This document shows, one piece after another, positions 10,146 to 21,221 of a DNA stretch of 64,000 nt. The translations under genes and the position numbers were made by a program. The notes under the pieces are model-generated. The model was not told the DNA's origin. It ran no database searches and saw only the letters and a program-made list of their open reading frames with translations. The first letter of the stretch is position 1. Each line of letters starts with the position of its first letter. Source of the stretch: Anastrepha obliqua (Eukaryota > Arthropoda > Insecta > Diptera > Tephritidae); NCBI RefSeq assembly GCF_027943255.1, contig NC_072897.1:20026044-20090043 (forward strand), written 5' to 3'.

Positions 10146-10700
10146 ATTATATTAGAATGACTGAGTAATAGATTAGATTACTTTTGTGGGGCGTTTAACA
10201 AGTCCAAGGACTCAGTCAGGAAAACCATGGAACTGCACTCGGACGGATTACAGTGAAAGGAATAGAGAGATAGGATAGATATGGTATGGACGATAAGACG
10301 GAAAAGTTGGTTTGAGGTCACTCTTCCGCGAATCTTGTAGATTCATTGATGAAACTTAAGAGATCCGGAGGAGAAAGAGTATGAACTTTATCCATTCTCA
10401 GCACATCGCACTCCAACAGGCTAAGTCTGATTCTATAAAACGCCCCACTGAGTTTGTGGCTTTTTCAATTCCTTTTTAATGAGATCATCATATTGTATTC
10501 AATCCACCTTTCGAGGATTCCGGCCTGCTGGCGTTTATATCCCCCAAGTCTTATTCTTTAGACACGCACGGTTTTTAAATTAATATTATGTGAGTATTTG
10601 TATTCAGTTTTGCATGGCTGCAGTATAAAAGACCACTTGCCGATAAGCTGTGCCGCAAGTTAATCTATGTAAATGAAAAATTTTGTGCCATTTGTGTCAT
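10146..10700. other. No recognisable gene
   Basis: No long frame or familiar motif. Confidence 0.4.
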
Positions 10701-10709
10701 AATTTTACT

Positions 10710-11500
10710 TTACACCTTGTCAATATCTGAATTCAAAATTAATAATATATATAGGCGAATTCCATACGTAGACGGTATGACCTTTAACGATTCTGGGTCA
10801 ATACCATAAACCAGCTGGAAAGCATTCACATATTTAGAATCCGTCCCGTTTTTGGTATAGTGGTACGATGTCCAGTGCATCGTATCAAGTCTTTCGTAAG
10901 AAGTACGGAGCCTGGAAATGATCACATGTGGCTCCCTCGGAAGTCCACGGATCAGCATGCTCATCCTTACCAGTTTTTGAATTTTGCTCATTTGCTGGAT
11001 GATCCGCTTATACCCTTCCAAAACTGGCATCGCAGATACAGTTTTGGTCCGCCCTTCGGGCGATTAAGAGCTTGAGCATTGTATCTTAAAGATACCGATT
11101 TCGATTTCCCTATAGCTTCGTAAACTTGGCTGTCGACAAAGTCCAATTGTTTTTGGGACAATTGGATCTATCCATCGCCACAGATCTCCACCATCATACC
11201 TCTAGCCGCTGCTGCAGCATATTTGCCTCCTACCCTCTTAGCCTCCGCAAGTTGACCAGACCCGATGGGTCATCACCAGATCTGCTCCTCTTGACAGCTT
11301 TGGCTACAGAAGTGGACGAAAGCAGAAGAGCAGCTTCAGTTTGAGTCACAGTCGACATAAATAGCTTCATTTGCCGCAGCCATATTTTCCATTTCTCTAG
11401 CCGGCTTCGCGTTATTCTGCCTTTGCCGCTTTCTTTGTCTTTTGGACAGATTTACTAATGCATCTGGCACCTGTTCATCTAAGCCCTCTATTTGATTGTT
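10710..11500 (-). pseudogene. Possible ORF1 remnant of a LOA-type retrotransposon
   Basis: A 106-codon open minus-strand frame (11030-10710) includes RMSMLIRGLPREPHVIISRL and AFQLVYGIDPESLKVI. This resembles the late part of the ORF1 (gag-like) proteins of insect LOA/I-type elements, with a proline-containing W/R-I-x-G-P stretch followed by a short V-x-I/G-I-D-x-x-S-L segment. Further upstream on the same strand, basic text NLSKRQRKRQRQNN (about 11450) fits a gag-like N-terminus. It lies downstream of, not upstream of, the ORF2 fragment that follows, so the order is unusual. Confidence 0.3.
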
Positions 11501-11506
11501 TAATTC

Positions 11507-13260
11507 TTAATGAGGTTTTGTGCCCTCTAGTCTGAGTACCTCATCCGGACCAAGTTCCCTTATTAAACTTAGAATAGAGATTGGTTGGATTGAGCGTATG
11601 TGCCTTTCTTCTGGCTGCAATTGGCCAAGATGTCTCAACTTTCTTCGCGCTATAACGTTGCATTCCAGGAGAATTCGCCGGAATCTTCTGAGATTGGTCG
11701 GAGAAACGAGTCCAGATGATTTCGCAGTCTGCAATTGGTTGTACCCTCCCAGTAGAGATTTCACCTAGCGTAGCCCCACAGCATCGTGCCAGCAAACCTC
11801 TCTTAGTCCTAGTTCTTCACAACTAAGCTTCTCCTTGATTGTGTGTTGTCCCATAGTAAAGAAGGGCTCGGGTCCTATTAAAGTCGAGGCCACAGCCTCT
11901 CTCGCCAATGCGTCTGTTATTTCGTTCCCAGTTAGATCTCTGTGTCCTGGGACCCAAACTAGCCGGATGCAATTGTGCGTTCCTAGTAAATTAAGTTTTT
12001 CGATATATTCAAGTACCAGTGAGAATTTGATCTCACAGGACGATAGGGCCATGACTGCCGCCTGACTGTCATTCAGAATGGCAATTCGCTCATTCCGGAC
12101 ATCTCTGTCTAAGTTCATCTCTGCACATAGACAAATGGCATACATTTCCGCTTGGAAGATGCTTTGAAAACTACCCATCGGCACAGACCGTTTGGTTCTG
12201 GGGCCGTAAATTCCTGCGCCTATGCCTTCTGGGGTCTTCGAGCCATCTGTGTACCAGTGCTGGTTACACTCCTGGAGTTTTTTTCACACTTATTCTTCAG
12301 TTCAATTCTGAACTTCTTTTGGAATTTGATCACTTTAGTGATACCATCTCTGGCTAGCTGGGTAAGTGGGAGCTGCATCCTTAGCACTTCCATGTTCTTA
12401 AATGATATCACTTTTCCTCTCCTGAAGCCTTCCCTGGTAAAATTCAGTATGATACGCTTGGCTGATTGCTGAATAACTATATGAAGCGGTGTCAGCTCAA
12501 GCATCACTTCCATCGCAGCTCTGGGCAGGTCCGCATCGCTCCTGTGATGCACACGCAAGCTAAGTGCTGAAGCTATGTTAGCCCTGCCCGCACTGTCGAG
12601 AGAGCCGGCCGCTCCATATGTCAACATTGGTCTTATTATCATGATGTACATCCATCTCAGGATTCCTGGGCTATAGCCCCAACTTCACTGACCAAACCAG
12701 TAGCAACTCCGTCTATGCTGATCTCTTTCATACCTGGTAAGTCTCTTTTCCTGGTGAAAGAGATGATGGCTCTTTTGGGTAGGTTTATAATCAGACCCAC
12801 CGTACCACATAATCTTTTGTTAGGTTTATAGCTTTTTTCAGTATATCGCAAAGAATGTTCTCGAACCTTCCTCTCGCTATAATTACAATGTCATCCGCGC
12901 ATTCCTGACAGCGGATTCCATAGTTTGTCAGCAAGTGAAACAGGTCGTCTACTACTAGGCTCCACGGAAGGGGTGATAAGACTCACCCCTACGGACACCC
13001 CTTACTTGTTTGTAGCTGGTTACTACTGGCCGTTGTTGCGGTTTGTACTATCCTTGTCTGTAGCAGAGACTCTATCCATCTGCGTTTCTACGTTTCTCTT
13101 TTATAGTGCGCGATAACCCTGAGTGAAAGGCATTGTCGAAAGCTCCCTCTATATGGAGGAAGGCACAGAGAACTGTTTGCTCCCAGTCAAAGGCACTCTG
13201 GATCTCCTTAGATCCCCGGAATTGTATATGGGTTGATGGAGCTAAGCCCTGCATTTGATC
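11507..13260 (-). pseudogene. LOA-type ORF2: reverse transcriptase plus RNase H, 5'-truncated
   Basis: Minus strand, high to low coordinates. RT core: LCAFLHIEGAFDNAFHS near 13150 (fingers/palm), then QECADDIVIIARG near 12890, where Cys replaces the usual Tyr of YADD. Thumb: GLIINLPKRAIISFTRKRDL (12850-12660). Connection domain at 12651-12220. RNase H at 12184-11765 with AILNDSQAAVMAL and LVWVPGHRDLTGNEITDALA. Then a C-terminal tail down to 11507 (LLGGYNQLQTAKSSGL), from which the zinc-knuckle section seen in relatives is missing. Several frameshifts and stops. The endonuclease and everything upstream of the RT palm are lost, the usual 5' truncation of a non-LTR element. Confidence 0.82.
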
Positions 13261-13710
13261 TCACAAGCAGTCATAGTCAATCTTAAGAACAACTCATGCA
13301 ATGGGAACAAACGACTTAACCCAAGTAACTAAGCATTCGAGGCAATAAAGAAATAAACGTCGCACCAAAATCTACATGTCTGAATATAATTCTAAATGTT
13401 TAAGTACGGTGATGCAAGTTCGTCCTCCTTTGCGTTGATATCTTTGAATAGAAATTCGAAAAAGCTGCTTATTAGAAATTCTATGGGAAGGCATCAGTGT
13501 ATTTTGTTCCCTGGATAAGTCTTAATTGCTGGATTACCGTTGTTATCCACACTTTACTTCTTAAATTATTGAAGTTCAGAAATAACGTTAATTTATATAA
13601 ATGCCAGCCAAAAATTTGTTTACATAAGGTTTATTTTCAAATTTAATTATATACGTATGTGTGAATGTAAATATGAGCTCTTTCGATATATATTTCTATG
13701 TATTTTTTAG
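13261..13710. other. Intron sequence upstream of the Cadps exon
   Basis: No coding signal except an AGAAATAAACG repeat word at 13350. It ends in a polypyrimidine-poor but acceptable acceptor TATGTATTTTTTAG at 13697-13710. Confidence 0.55.
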
Positions 13711-14091
13711 TACAAATTTCATGCGAAAATAGATGATCAAATCGATAAAGCGAATGTAGCCATGACACAAGGCCTAATTGGTAAACTTATGTCTGTGCTA
13801 GAGTCGACTTTGACGAAACTGGCACGTTACGATGAGGGCAGTCTAATTGGTTCTATACTCAGCTTTACTAATGTATCCAGCTCAGGAAAGGATCTCGGCC
13901 AAGGTTATGTAAATTTCTTTCGCAACAATATGGATCAAGTACGGGGTAAAATCGGTGACGACTTATGGACTTTGAATTTTTTCGAACAGTGGTACACACA
14001 GCAGATTAATATGCTTTGCAATTGGCTCTCGGAGCGGTTAGATCATGCACTCCACTATGCCCAAGTTACATCGATATCGCACATAACAAAG
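13711..14091 (+). CDS. Cadps: Cadps (CAPS) antepenultimate coding exon
   Basis: 127 codons, open throughout, flanked by acceptor TTTTTTAG and donor GTACGTAA, both phase 0. The text includes KIDDQIDKANVAMTQGL, LARYDEGSLIGSILSFTN, QGYVNFFRNNMDQVRGKIGD and FFEQWYTQQINMLCNWLSER. This matches the C-terminal part of calcium-dependent secretion activator, a C2-PH-MUN protein that primes dense-core and synaptic vesicles for regulated exocytosis. The vertebrate protein has the same order: DEG-F/L, SFT, F-QWY, C-WL-(D/E)R. Codon use and the absence of any lesion mark it as host sequence under constraint, unlike everything around it. Earlier exons are outside the window or not recognisable upstream. An apparent start Met at 13762 is internal and is not the true start. 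Confidence 0.92.
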
Positions 14092-14840
14092 GTACGTAAA
14101 TTCTCCCAAGATCATATGAATATGTATGTACAGACACATACTTTACGCCGCAAAAAAGTATAATGGAATTAAGAAATAAAAAAGGGCTGATTTAGTTTAT
14201 TATACATACTTGTACCCGCTAATTGAAGACTCAATCAGGCGATATTAAAGATGCCACTCTTGGTAATGGAGAAGGTGATAAGGATTAAGATTACCAATTA
14301 ATTAAGATTGCAATCATCTACAAAAGTTAAAAAACATTGATTACAATTATATTTTTAACATGTAGTTTAACCTTGTAGATTTCCTATATACGTGTATATG
14401 CATATTTTCTGATAAAAAATATTGTTGGATAATTAGTGCACTATTTGTATTCCTTTTTATTTCTAATACGGTTACCTATTTTTTTTAATATCTGTACATA
14501 ACACTGTTATTTACTTCACAGAATGGTTTTTGGAAAAACATATCTGTTATCTTTATATGAAGCAACATATTAAACACATTAGAAAATCTCCATACTAACA
14601 AAGTACAATTTTTACACAAGTAAAATAGGCAAAAAAAGAAATTGGCGTTCCAGTAGGGCGGTGCACATTAAGTGAATTCATAATAATAAATAAAAATATT
14701 AGCTTTCAACAATACTGATTTATTCAAGAAATTCATTGCGGAGTGTCTAATAATCTTCAGAAAAATCCGATCGTTCATCGATTAACGACTGCTCTTATGG
14801 TAATTTGAAAAATTTAGATGGTTTGCTTGATCTAGACTAG
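14092..14840. other. Intron start, no transposon recognised
   Basis: AT-rich sequence after the splice donor; the exon frame runs on by chance to 14163. Nothing recognisable. Confidence 0.5.
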
Positions 14841-14842
14841 TG

Positions 14843-14925
14843 GTATACCAAAATGGCACTTTTGTGCTAAGTGGGTCTGGTGTGTGTCACTCAGACAGAA
14901 CCTCTACCAACCAACCATGGTAATT
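14843..14925 (+). repeat. LOA-type 3' UTR-like scrap
   Basis: GTGGTATACCAAAATGGC, GGTGTGTGTCACTCAGACAG and CTCTACCAACC in this order resemble the sequence found, inverted, at 39120-39180 at the 3' end of the LOA-type element there (GTGGTATCACAATGGGCC, GGTGTGTCAACCGACA, CTTACCAACC). Read as an orphan 3' end. Alignment by eye only. Confidence 0.35.
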
Positions 14926-15029
14926 TGAGTTTCTTTCAAATTTAAATTCCTGTAACTAAAATTTAAGATTAGATAGAAACAATATGTTTACAGAGTATAT
15001 GATAACTCTATGTATGAGGTTTTTTAAAA

Positions 15030-16700
15030 ACATAAGGTAAGTTTGCAAATTTCACGGGCAGAACTAACGGCGCGGTGCTTAAGGCCGATGATATTGACAT
15101 AATGAGGCCAACGATTGTACGCTCTTATACACATTGTGTCTGAGTGACTAAGTTCTGCGGGTCTTACGACCTTTTTCCGCATCAGGTCTGAAACCTCGTT
15201 TGGTATCAAGCATAGCCGTATCATTTCGCATACCCGTATTAGTTATGCGCGGATACCAAATTCAGACATTGCGGCATATAGGTAACTCCTTTTCGTACTG
15301 TCGAATGCGTATTATGAATATCTGATCGATAAAGGATTTTCCAGTTCTTAAGTTACACTAATAATGTCGAATCAGTTGGTTGATAATGGACCTCAGCCTT
15401 TCACGCAATATGCTCGCTAGAACCTTATAGACGATATTTAGAAGACTAATCCTGCGATAATTGCTAACAGATTATCTCCCTTCTTGTGGACTTGGGCAGA
15501 GCACATTTAAATTCGAATCGCCAGGCCATGCCTTCATCCGACCTTATTTTGCATAGAAGCAGATGCATGCACATTACGAGCCCTTCCCCGCCATGTTTGA
15601 ATAGCTCAGCCAGCAGTCTGTCGGCTCCCTCGACTTTGTTGTTCTTGAGCCGCTTTATCGGTATTATCTCCTTATAATGGTCGGGTGGCGGGACAAAAAT
15701 TCCGTCGTCAACGATTGTGGTATCGGGATCGTCACATTCCCTCTGACGTGCGCAGCTGTCACTATTTAACAAGTTCGAGAAGTGTTCCCTCCTTAATTTA
15801 AGTAAACTCTGGATATCTGTCTCCAGATCGTCGTCTTTTTTCTTACAGGAAAACGGCCCAGTCTTGAAACATTTTGTAAGTCGCCAAATTCTCTGGAAGA
15901 ATTTTCGGCTATTTTTCCTATTGGCAAGCATCTCAATGTCCTCGCACTCACGTATTTGGGCCTCTCGTTTTTTCTGTCTGATAAAACTTCTCTCTTCCCG
16001 TTTCGGCTCCCGATAGCGATATCACATGGCTCGTGTTGCATCCGATCGCAGCGGGGCTCTATAAGCAGCATTCTTTCTTTACGAAATTCAACATGATCGA
16101 TCTGGTTTTGCGTTTTTTTTTCACCCACATAGCTGGGTGTATTTTTTTATGCTGGAATCTGGTGCTGCACACTACCATGTTTCGAGCCCTGGCGAAGTCA
16201 ATCAGCCTCTGTCCGTTACCGGATGTTTCGTTGTGCAGGCTAAATTTCCCGATTGTGGGACCAAAAATTCCCTCTTTGCGCTCCCTGACATGGAATCAGC
16301 GACCACGGTTTTTATGCGCTTATACGATCATTCAAAGCGCTCTTGGAAGACAGGGACGTAGGCGCAAATGAGCGAGATGTTGAAAGATTTCGCTTTTATA
16401 CGAATTATTGCGGGACGCTCGTCCACTGGAGTGAATGACAGTACTTGGCGACGATGTCTCTCCCTCACAACTAATCCAATACCAAATTTTCGCTCCTTTA
16501 CAAATACAACACCAAATTTTCGCTCCTATCTTGCTTTGGCTTCTCACATCAAAGGGGTGTTCAGAAGCTAGCTAGAAGATACTTGGGCTAAGCCCAGAAG
16601 TTATGAGCTGCTTGGACCATATGTATGAGTCGTCCTGGCCACTCCAAATTGAATGGCAATTAGTGACTTTTCCCACTTGCGTGGACTTCTACATCCGGAA
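15030..16700 (-). pseudogene. RTE-clade non-LTR retrotransposon, copy A (decayed)
   Basis: Minus strand. The 5' leader around 16700-16560 is shared with copies B and C (GTAGAAGTCCACGCAAGTGG, GGAGTGGCCAGGACGA). The apurinic-type endonuclease region follows at 16380-16080 (the frame includes QNQIDHV), then the spacer and RT start at 15931-15464: MLANRKNSRKFFQRIWRLTK, VPPPDHYKEIIPIKRLKNNK. Distal RT pieces run to about 15040, ending in IIGLKHRAVSSA. There are many stops and deletions, and the YADD box is not readable. The family resembles the endonuclease-RT proteins often annotated in insects as craniofacial development protein 2-like. Confidence 0.8.
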
Positions 16701-17264
16701 CCATCCTACGTTGGAGAACATTAAAATGAATTTTCATCAATCAATAGTACCCGAAATCACAGGAAATAAGCAGCATATTGACAGAAGGGTGCACCTAGCA
16801 ACTATACACAAAGGATATCTTAATAAACAATGAGAACGGTAAAGCGGAAAAGCCTTTTGAAGAGACTCTAATCTATTAATATAAATTGCATGAAAAGGTT
16901 CCAAAATAAATACGCGGGTTCCAGCCTGTACCGAACAAAATACAGTACAAAGATCAGACAACGAGGAATAATTACGACGAATAAAGACAAACATTCCTCA
17001 AGATTTACTCGTATTCATATTTAAAAAAATAATGTGATTAAAGAAACTATATATATATATATATATACAATATATACCGTAAGGCCTCGTTTTGGGCGGA
17101 TTATTATTATGCGATTTTCATGTTGTGTGGTTTGTATTTCATCAACAAAATTCTTGGACAATCATCGCAAAGTTTAATTACTAATTGCATTGTCAGAAAA
17201 GAAAGAGCTGCACAGAACGTGATTGAAGTTTGTGAAAATCCATCGCCGTTATCGCAAATATATG
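16700..17264. other. No recognisable gene
   Basis: AT-rich, includes a short (TA)n run at 17051-17067. Confidence 0.4.
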
Positions 17265-17490
17265 TAAAGGGTTTTCCAATAAAAGGTGTTACATATTTTG
17301 ATATTCAAATAAAAATGCTTTTTTTAATATAAATGATCGGATGTTTATCTATATATATAAAAAGAAGTTACATTTCCTTGGTAATCTTATAACTCAAGAA
17401 CGGGCTCACCTATCCAAACCAAATTTTTAGGCTTTGTTTGGACTATTCAGTAGATGGTTTGTGTTTTAAAATTTTAAGAATCGGATACCA

Positions 17491-17905
17491 GGGTCTCGAG
17501 AAATAGGCCAAAACGTGAACCCGGGTAACCCCGGATAGCAAATGGAAGCTGTTAATGATTTCTATAGTATAGAGTATTTCTCATACCGTTCCGTGACTAG
17601 GGTCTCGAGATATAATCTAAAACGTGGACCCGGGTAACCCAGGATGTGTTTGTACAATATGGGTAGCAAATGGAAGCTGCTGATGATTCTATAGTATAGA
17701 GTATTTTTGATGCCGCTCCGTAACTAGGGTCTCGAGATATCGGCCAAAATGTGGACCCCGATAACTTAAGGATGTGTTCGTACAATATGGGTGGCAAATG
17801 GGAGCTGTTGATGATTGCTATAGTATAGAGTATTTTTAATGCCCCTCCGTAACTAGGGTCTCGAGATATAGACCAAAACGTGGACCTGGATAACCCTAGG
17901 ATGTG
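17491..17905. repeat. Tandem repeat in the 5' part of the Helitron
   Basis: The word AGGGTCTCGAGA(T/A)AT starts at about 17490, 17599, 17726 and 17855, giving periods of 109, 127 and 129 bp. Each unit continues with CCAAAACGTGGACCCGG-type text, AGGATGTGTTTGTACAATAT, GGCAAATGG(A/G)AGCTG and TATAGTATAGAGTATTT. The first unit lacks about 19 bp. The last unit runs directly into the coding region. Confidence 0.85.
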
Positions 17906-17929
17906 TTTGAACCACATGAGTATCCATTT

Positions 17930-20472
17930 CGGCAAAAATGTAAAGCACTTATGGATGTAATTGTGAAATTATATGTATTTGGGGAGGTGCGTTGCCATAT
18001 GTACTCCATCGAATGGCAGAAAAGAGGATTGCCGCACGCACATATACTAATTTGTCTGGTACATAAAATAACTCCGGATCAAATCGATAGCCTTATATCA
18101 GCTGAAATTCCTAACCACACTGCTGATCCTGAGTTATTTCAAGTTGTCGTTAAAAACATGATACATGGACCGTGCGGTGAACTAAATGTGAATTCACCAT
18201 GTATGATTGATGAATGGTTCGCTATATTAGTAGCAATGAAGCTGTCTGGAGGATTATGTCGTTTCCAATGCACGAAAGACATCCTGCGGTTGTTCACTTG
18301 GCTGTGCATCTTGAGAATGGCCAACGTGTTTATTTTAATACAGCAAATTTGTTGGAAAGAGCAGCGCAACCCCCAGCAACTATGTTAACAAGTTTTTTCA
18401 AATTATGCGAAACTGATACATTTGCGATAACTTTGTTATATTCTGAAGTGCCTTAGTATTACACATGGAATGTGTCTTCGAAAAAATTTCAAAGACGTAA
18501 ACAAGGAACAGCAGTTCATGGACATCCTGGCATTTTCCAAACAGATGCAATTGGCAGAATATATACACTACATCCAAACAATGTTGAGTGTTTTTATTTG
18601 AGATTGTTATTAGTTAACGTGAATGGCCCAAAATCATTTCAAGAATTGAGAACAGTCAACGGTCATTTGTGTGAAACATACCGTGAAACATGCCAACTTT
18701 TGCATTTGTTGGAGGATGATGCACATTGGGATTCAACACTTCATGATGCATCTATTTCGGCTCATCCTCAATAAATACGAATGCTGTTTGCCGTTATATT
18801 ATCAACATGTATGCCATCAAATCCACTTGAATTATGAAAGAAATATAAACATAATATTGCAGAAGATATTTTAATTCGTATGCGTCATCATGCAAGAAAT
18901 CCTGATTTGTTGATAACTTTGGAAATGTACAACGAAGCTTTGATAATAATTGAAGATATATGTCTACGGATTGCAAATAAAACATTAGTACAATTGGGTA
19001 TGACCGCACCAAATCGTGACATGCATGATCTGTTTGATCGTGAATTGCAACGTGAGCAGGAATTCAATTCTAATGATTTGCGTTTATTTGTACAATCGAA
19101 TATAACCAAAACGAATATTCAGCAAAAACATGTATATGACACAATCATGCAAGCCATTTCCAATAATGCAGGTGAGTTATATTTCTTGGATGCACCTGGT
19201 GGTACAGGCAAAACGTTCGTTATATCACTGATTTTAGCCACTATTCGATCGGAACAGAAAATTGCATTGGCACTTTTGCATCTTCGGGAATTGCTGCTAC
19301 ATTATAAGAAGGTGGTCGGACAGCACACTCTGCATTAAAATTGGCATTGAATGTACAGGTGATTGAAACTCCAATTTGCAATATTTCAAGAAATTCTGCT
19401 ATGGCAAAAGTTCTGCGATTAACGTGAATTATTTTATGGGATGAGTGTACAATGGCGAATAAAAAATTACTAGAACATTTAATCGAACAATGCAAGATTT
19501 ACGTGGTAACCAAAAGCTTTTTGGTGGTGCTTTGATATTACTGTCAGGGGATTTTCGACAAACATTGCCTGTCATTCCTCGGTCAACTCCTGCTGATGAA
19601 ATAAATGCCTGTTTGAAGTCATCAGTCCTTTGGAGATATGTACAAAAATTGACACTGAATATTAATATGCGTATGCACCTACAAAATGATCCAGCTGTCC
19701 ATGAGTTTTCAAAACAATTGTTACAAATTGGTGATGGCAAAATACAACTCGACAGAACCAACGGATTGATTACTGTACCGAACAATTTTTGTACAATTAC
19801 GAAATCGATAGATGAATTGATTGAATGTGTTTTTCCAAATATTCTTCAGAATTACCGAAATCATGATTGGTTGAGAGAACACGCCATTTTAGCACCGAAG
19901 AACATTAATATCAATGCCATTAATTTTCAAATTCAAGCAAAACTACTAGGTGTAGTCACGACATATAAATCAATTGACAGTGCTATGAATCAAGATGAGG
20001 CAATGAATTATCCAACTGAATTTTTAAATTCATTAGAACCGGCTGGTATGCCACCGCATTGCTTGAATCTGAAAGTGGGTTCTTTGATTATATTATAGCG
20101 AAATATTAATTCACCAAAACTGTGTAATGGCACCAGATTGGCAGTGAAAAATTTATTGTCAAATTTGATTGAAGCTACGATCTTAACTGGTAAATCAAAA
20201 GGAGAAGTTTGGTTAATACCGCGTATCCCTATGATTCCAACTGATATGCCATTGAATTCAAACGATTACAATATCCTGTGCGTCTATCATTTGCGATGTC
20301 CATCAACAAAGCTCAAGGGCAAACACTTAACGTTTGTGGTGTGAATTTGGAGGAATCATGTTTTTCACAACTTTATGTTGCCTGTTCCAGAGTCGGGACC
20401 CCCAGCCGTTTGTTTATTCATGCTCAAAATGGAAAAACAAAAAATATTGTTTATCCAAATGTTTTGGATTAA
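17930..20472 (+). pseudogene. Helitron RepHel protein, broken
   Basis: Rolling-circle replication initiator fused to a PIF1-type helicase. Rep: MYSIEWQKRGLPHAHILICL holds the HUH motif (HAH) near 18035, followed by HGPCG and NSPCM. A deletion at about 18210 joins NSPCM directly to RYISSNEAVWRI, removing the segment that carries the catalytic tyrosines. Helicase: Walker A DAPGGTGKTF (about 19190), Walker B LWDECTMA (about 19437), SGDFRQTLPVIPR, NINMRMHL, AILAPKN, and at the end AMSINKAQGQT and YVACSRVG. Frameshifts or stops near 18456, 18774, 19290, 19425, 20097 and 20277. It cannot make a working transposase. Confidence 0.88.
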
Positions 20473-20545
20473 GTTTTAAAATAGCTAGCAAATAATTAAA
20501 TATATATTTTTTTTATAAATGAGTTTGATTTAATGTTTCACTTTA

Positions 20546-20575
20546 TACGTAGCGAAGTACGTACCGGGCCGCTAG
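20546..20575 (+). other. Helitron 3' hairpin and CTAG terminus
   Basis: TACGTA, loop GCGAAG, TACGTA forms a 6-bp stem at 20546-20563, followed 8 nt later by the terminal CTAG (20572-20575). This is the expected termination signal placement for rolling-circle transposition. Confidence 0.8.
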
Positions 20576-20667
20576 TATCCTTATAAAAAGGAAGGTATGC
20601 CGTTAATAGTGGAAAATAACAGCAGGCAAATGACCACCACGACCACGCTTACAGGACAATATCCTTT

Positions 20668-21010
20668 TCATGAAATTTTCCATAACCGAATTGCAAAGTG
20701 ACTGCCCTCGATAACCTCACGAATTCCATCTTTGACGACTTGAATCGCCCCTGGGCTGTTGGCGAAGACCTCTTCTTTCACGTGGCCCGAAAGAAAAAAG
20801 TCAGAAGGTGTTGCATCACAAGATCTCGATGGCCAATTGTGATCACCTCTTCGAGAGATAACACGGTCCGGAAACTTTTCCCATAAAAAATCAATCGTTT
20901 CGTTGCTTGTGTGGCACGTAGCGCCGTCTTGTTGAAAATAAACGTTGTCCAGTTCAAGACCATCCAATTCCGGCCATAAAAAAACGTTAATCATCTCTCG
21001 ATAGCGATAG
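20668..21010 (-). pseudogene. DD41D transposase, catalytic half (second copy)
   Basis: The minus strand reads REMINVFLWPELDGLELDN, VYFQQDGATCHTSNETIDFL, NWPSRSCDATPSDFFLSG and KEEVFANSPGAIQ, close to the 9694-10125 copy but with substitutions inside signature blocks (LSG for LWG, ATPSD for LTPCD) and a frameshift before the C-terminus. Confidence 0.85.
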
Positions 21011-21221
21011 ATAACACCTGTTACATTGCAGATGATAAAGGTGATTAAGAACCACTTTGCAAACGGTGCAAATGAGTATCAGATGTCGCTCATTAAAAAA
21101 TGTAGAACCACCGGGTGATTTTTAAGCATTTACCTTTTTAAACAGTTGGTTTAAACAGCTGACGCTCGTTTCGTGTTTTGTTTCACTGCCAAACATCTTC
21201 AGTTTGGTCTATAATTTAACC

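Larger units (their letters stand above)
17348..20575 (+). mobile_element. Helitron, 3,228 bp, complete ends
   Basis: Starts TCTATATATATAAAAAGAAG and ends GGGCCGCTAG, with no target duplication and inserted exactly between A (17347) and T (20576). These are the classic Helitron rules: 5' TC, 3' CTRR, A|T target. A hairpin lies just before the 3' end. It contains a tandem array, then a Rep/helicase coding region with lesions. The insertion site is proven by a paralogous empty site at about 9672. Confidence 0.92.
17265..21030 (-). mobile_element. DD41D derivative interrupted by the Helitron
   Basis: One end is 17265-17347 (AAAGGGTTTTCCAATAAAAG, GTGTTAC, then ATGATCGGATGTTTA). The rest is 20576-21030 (TATCCTTATAAAAAGGAAGG and onward). 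Removing 17348-20575 restores the text of the related copy at 9601-10144 across the join: GATCGGAGGTTTA followed by TTTCATTATAAAGAGCAAGG. The two DD41D copies share layout and the same deletion of the transposase N-terminus. The terminal part of the TIR at the 21030 end is eroded. Confidence 0.82.

Noticed and set aside
13762..14163. Complete 133-residue small protein starting at Met 13762
   Set aside because: It is an internal Cadps exon. Homology begins upstream at 13711 after an acceptor and ends at the donor at 14092.
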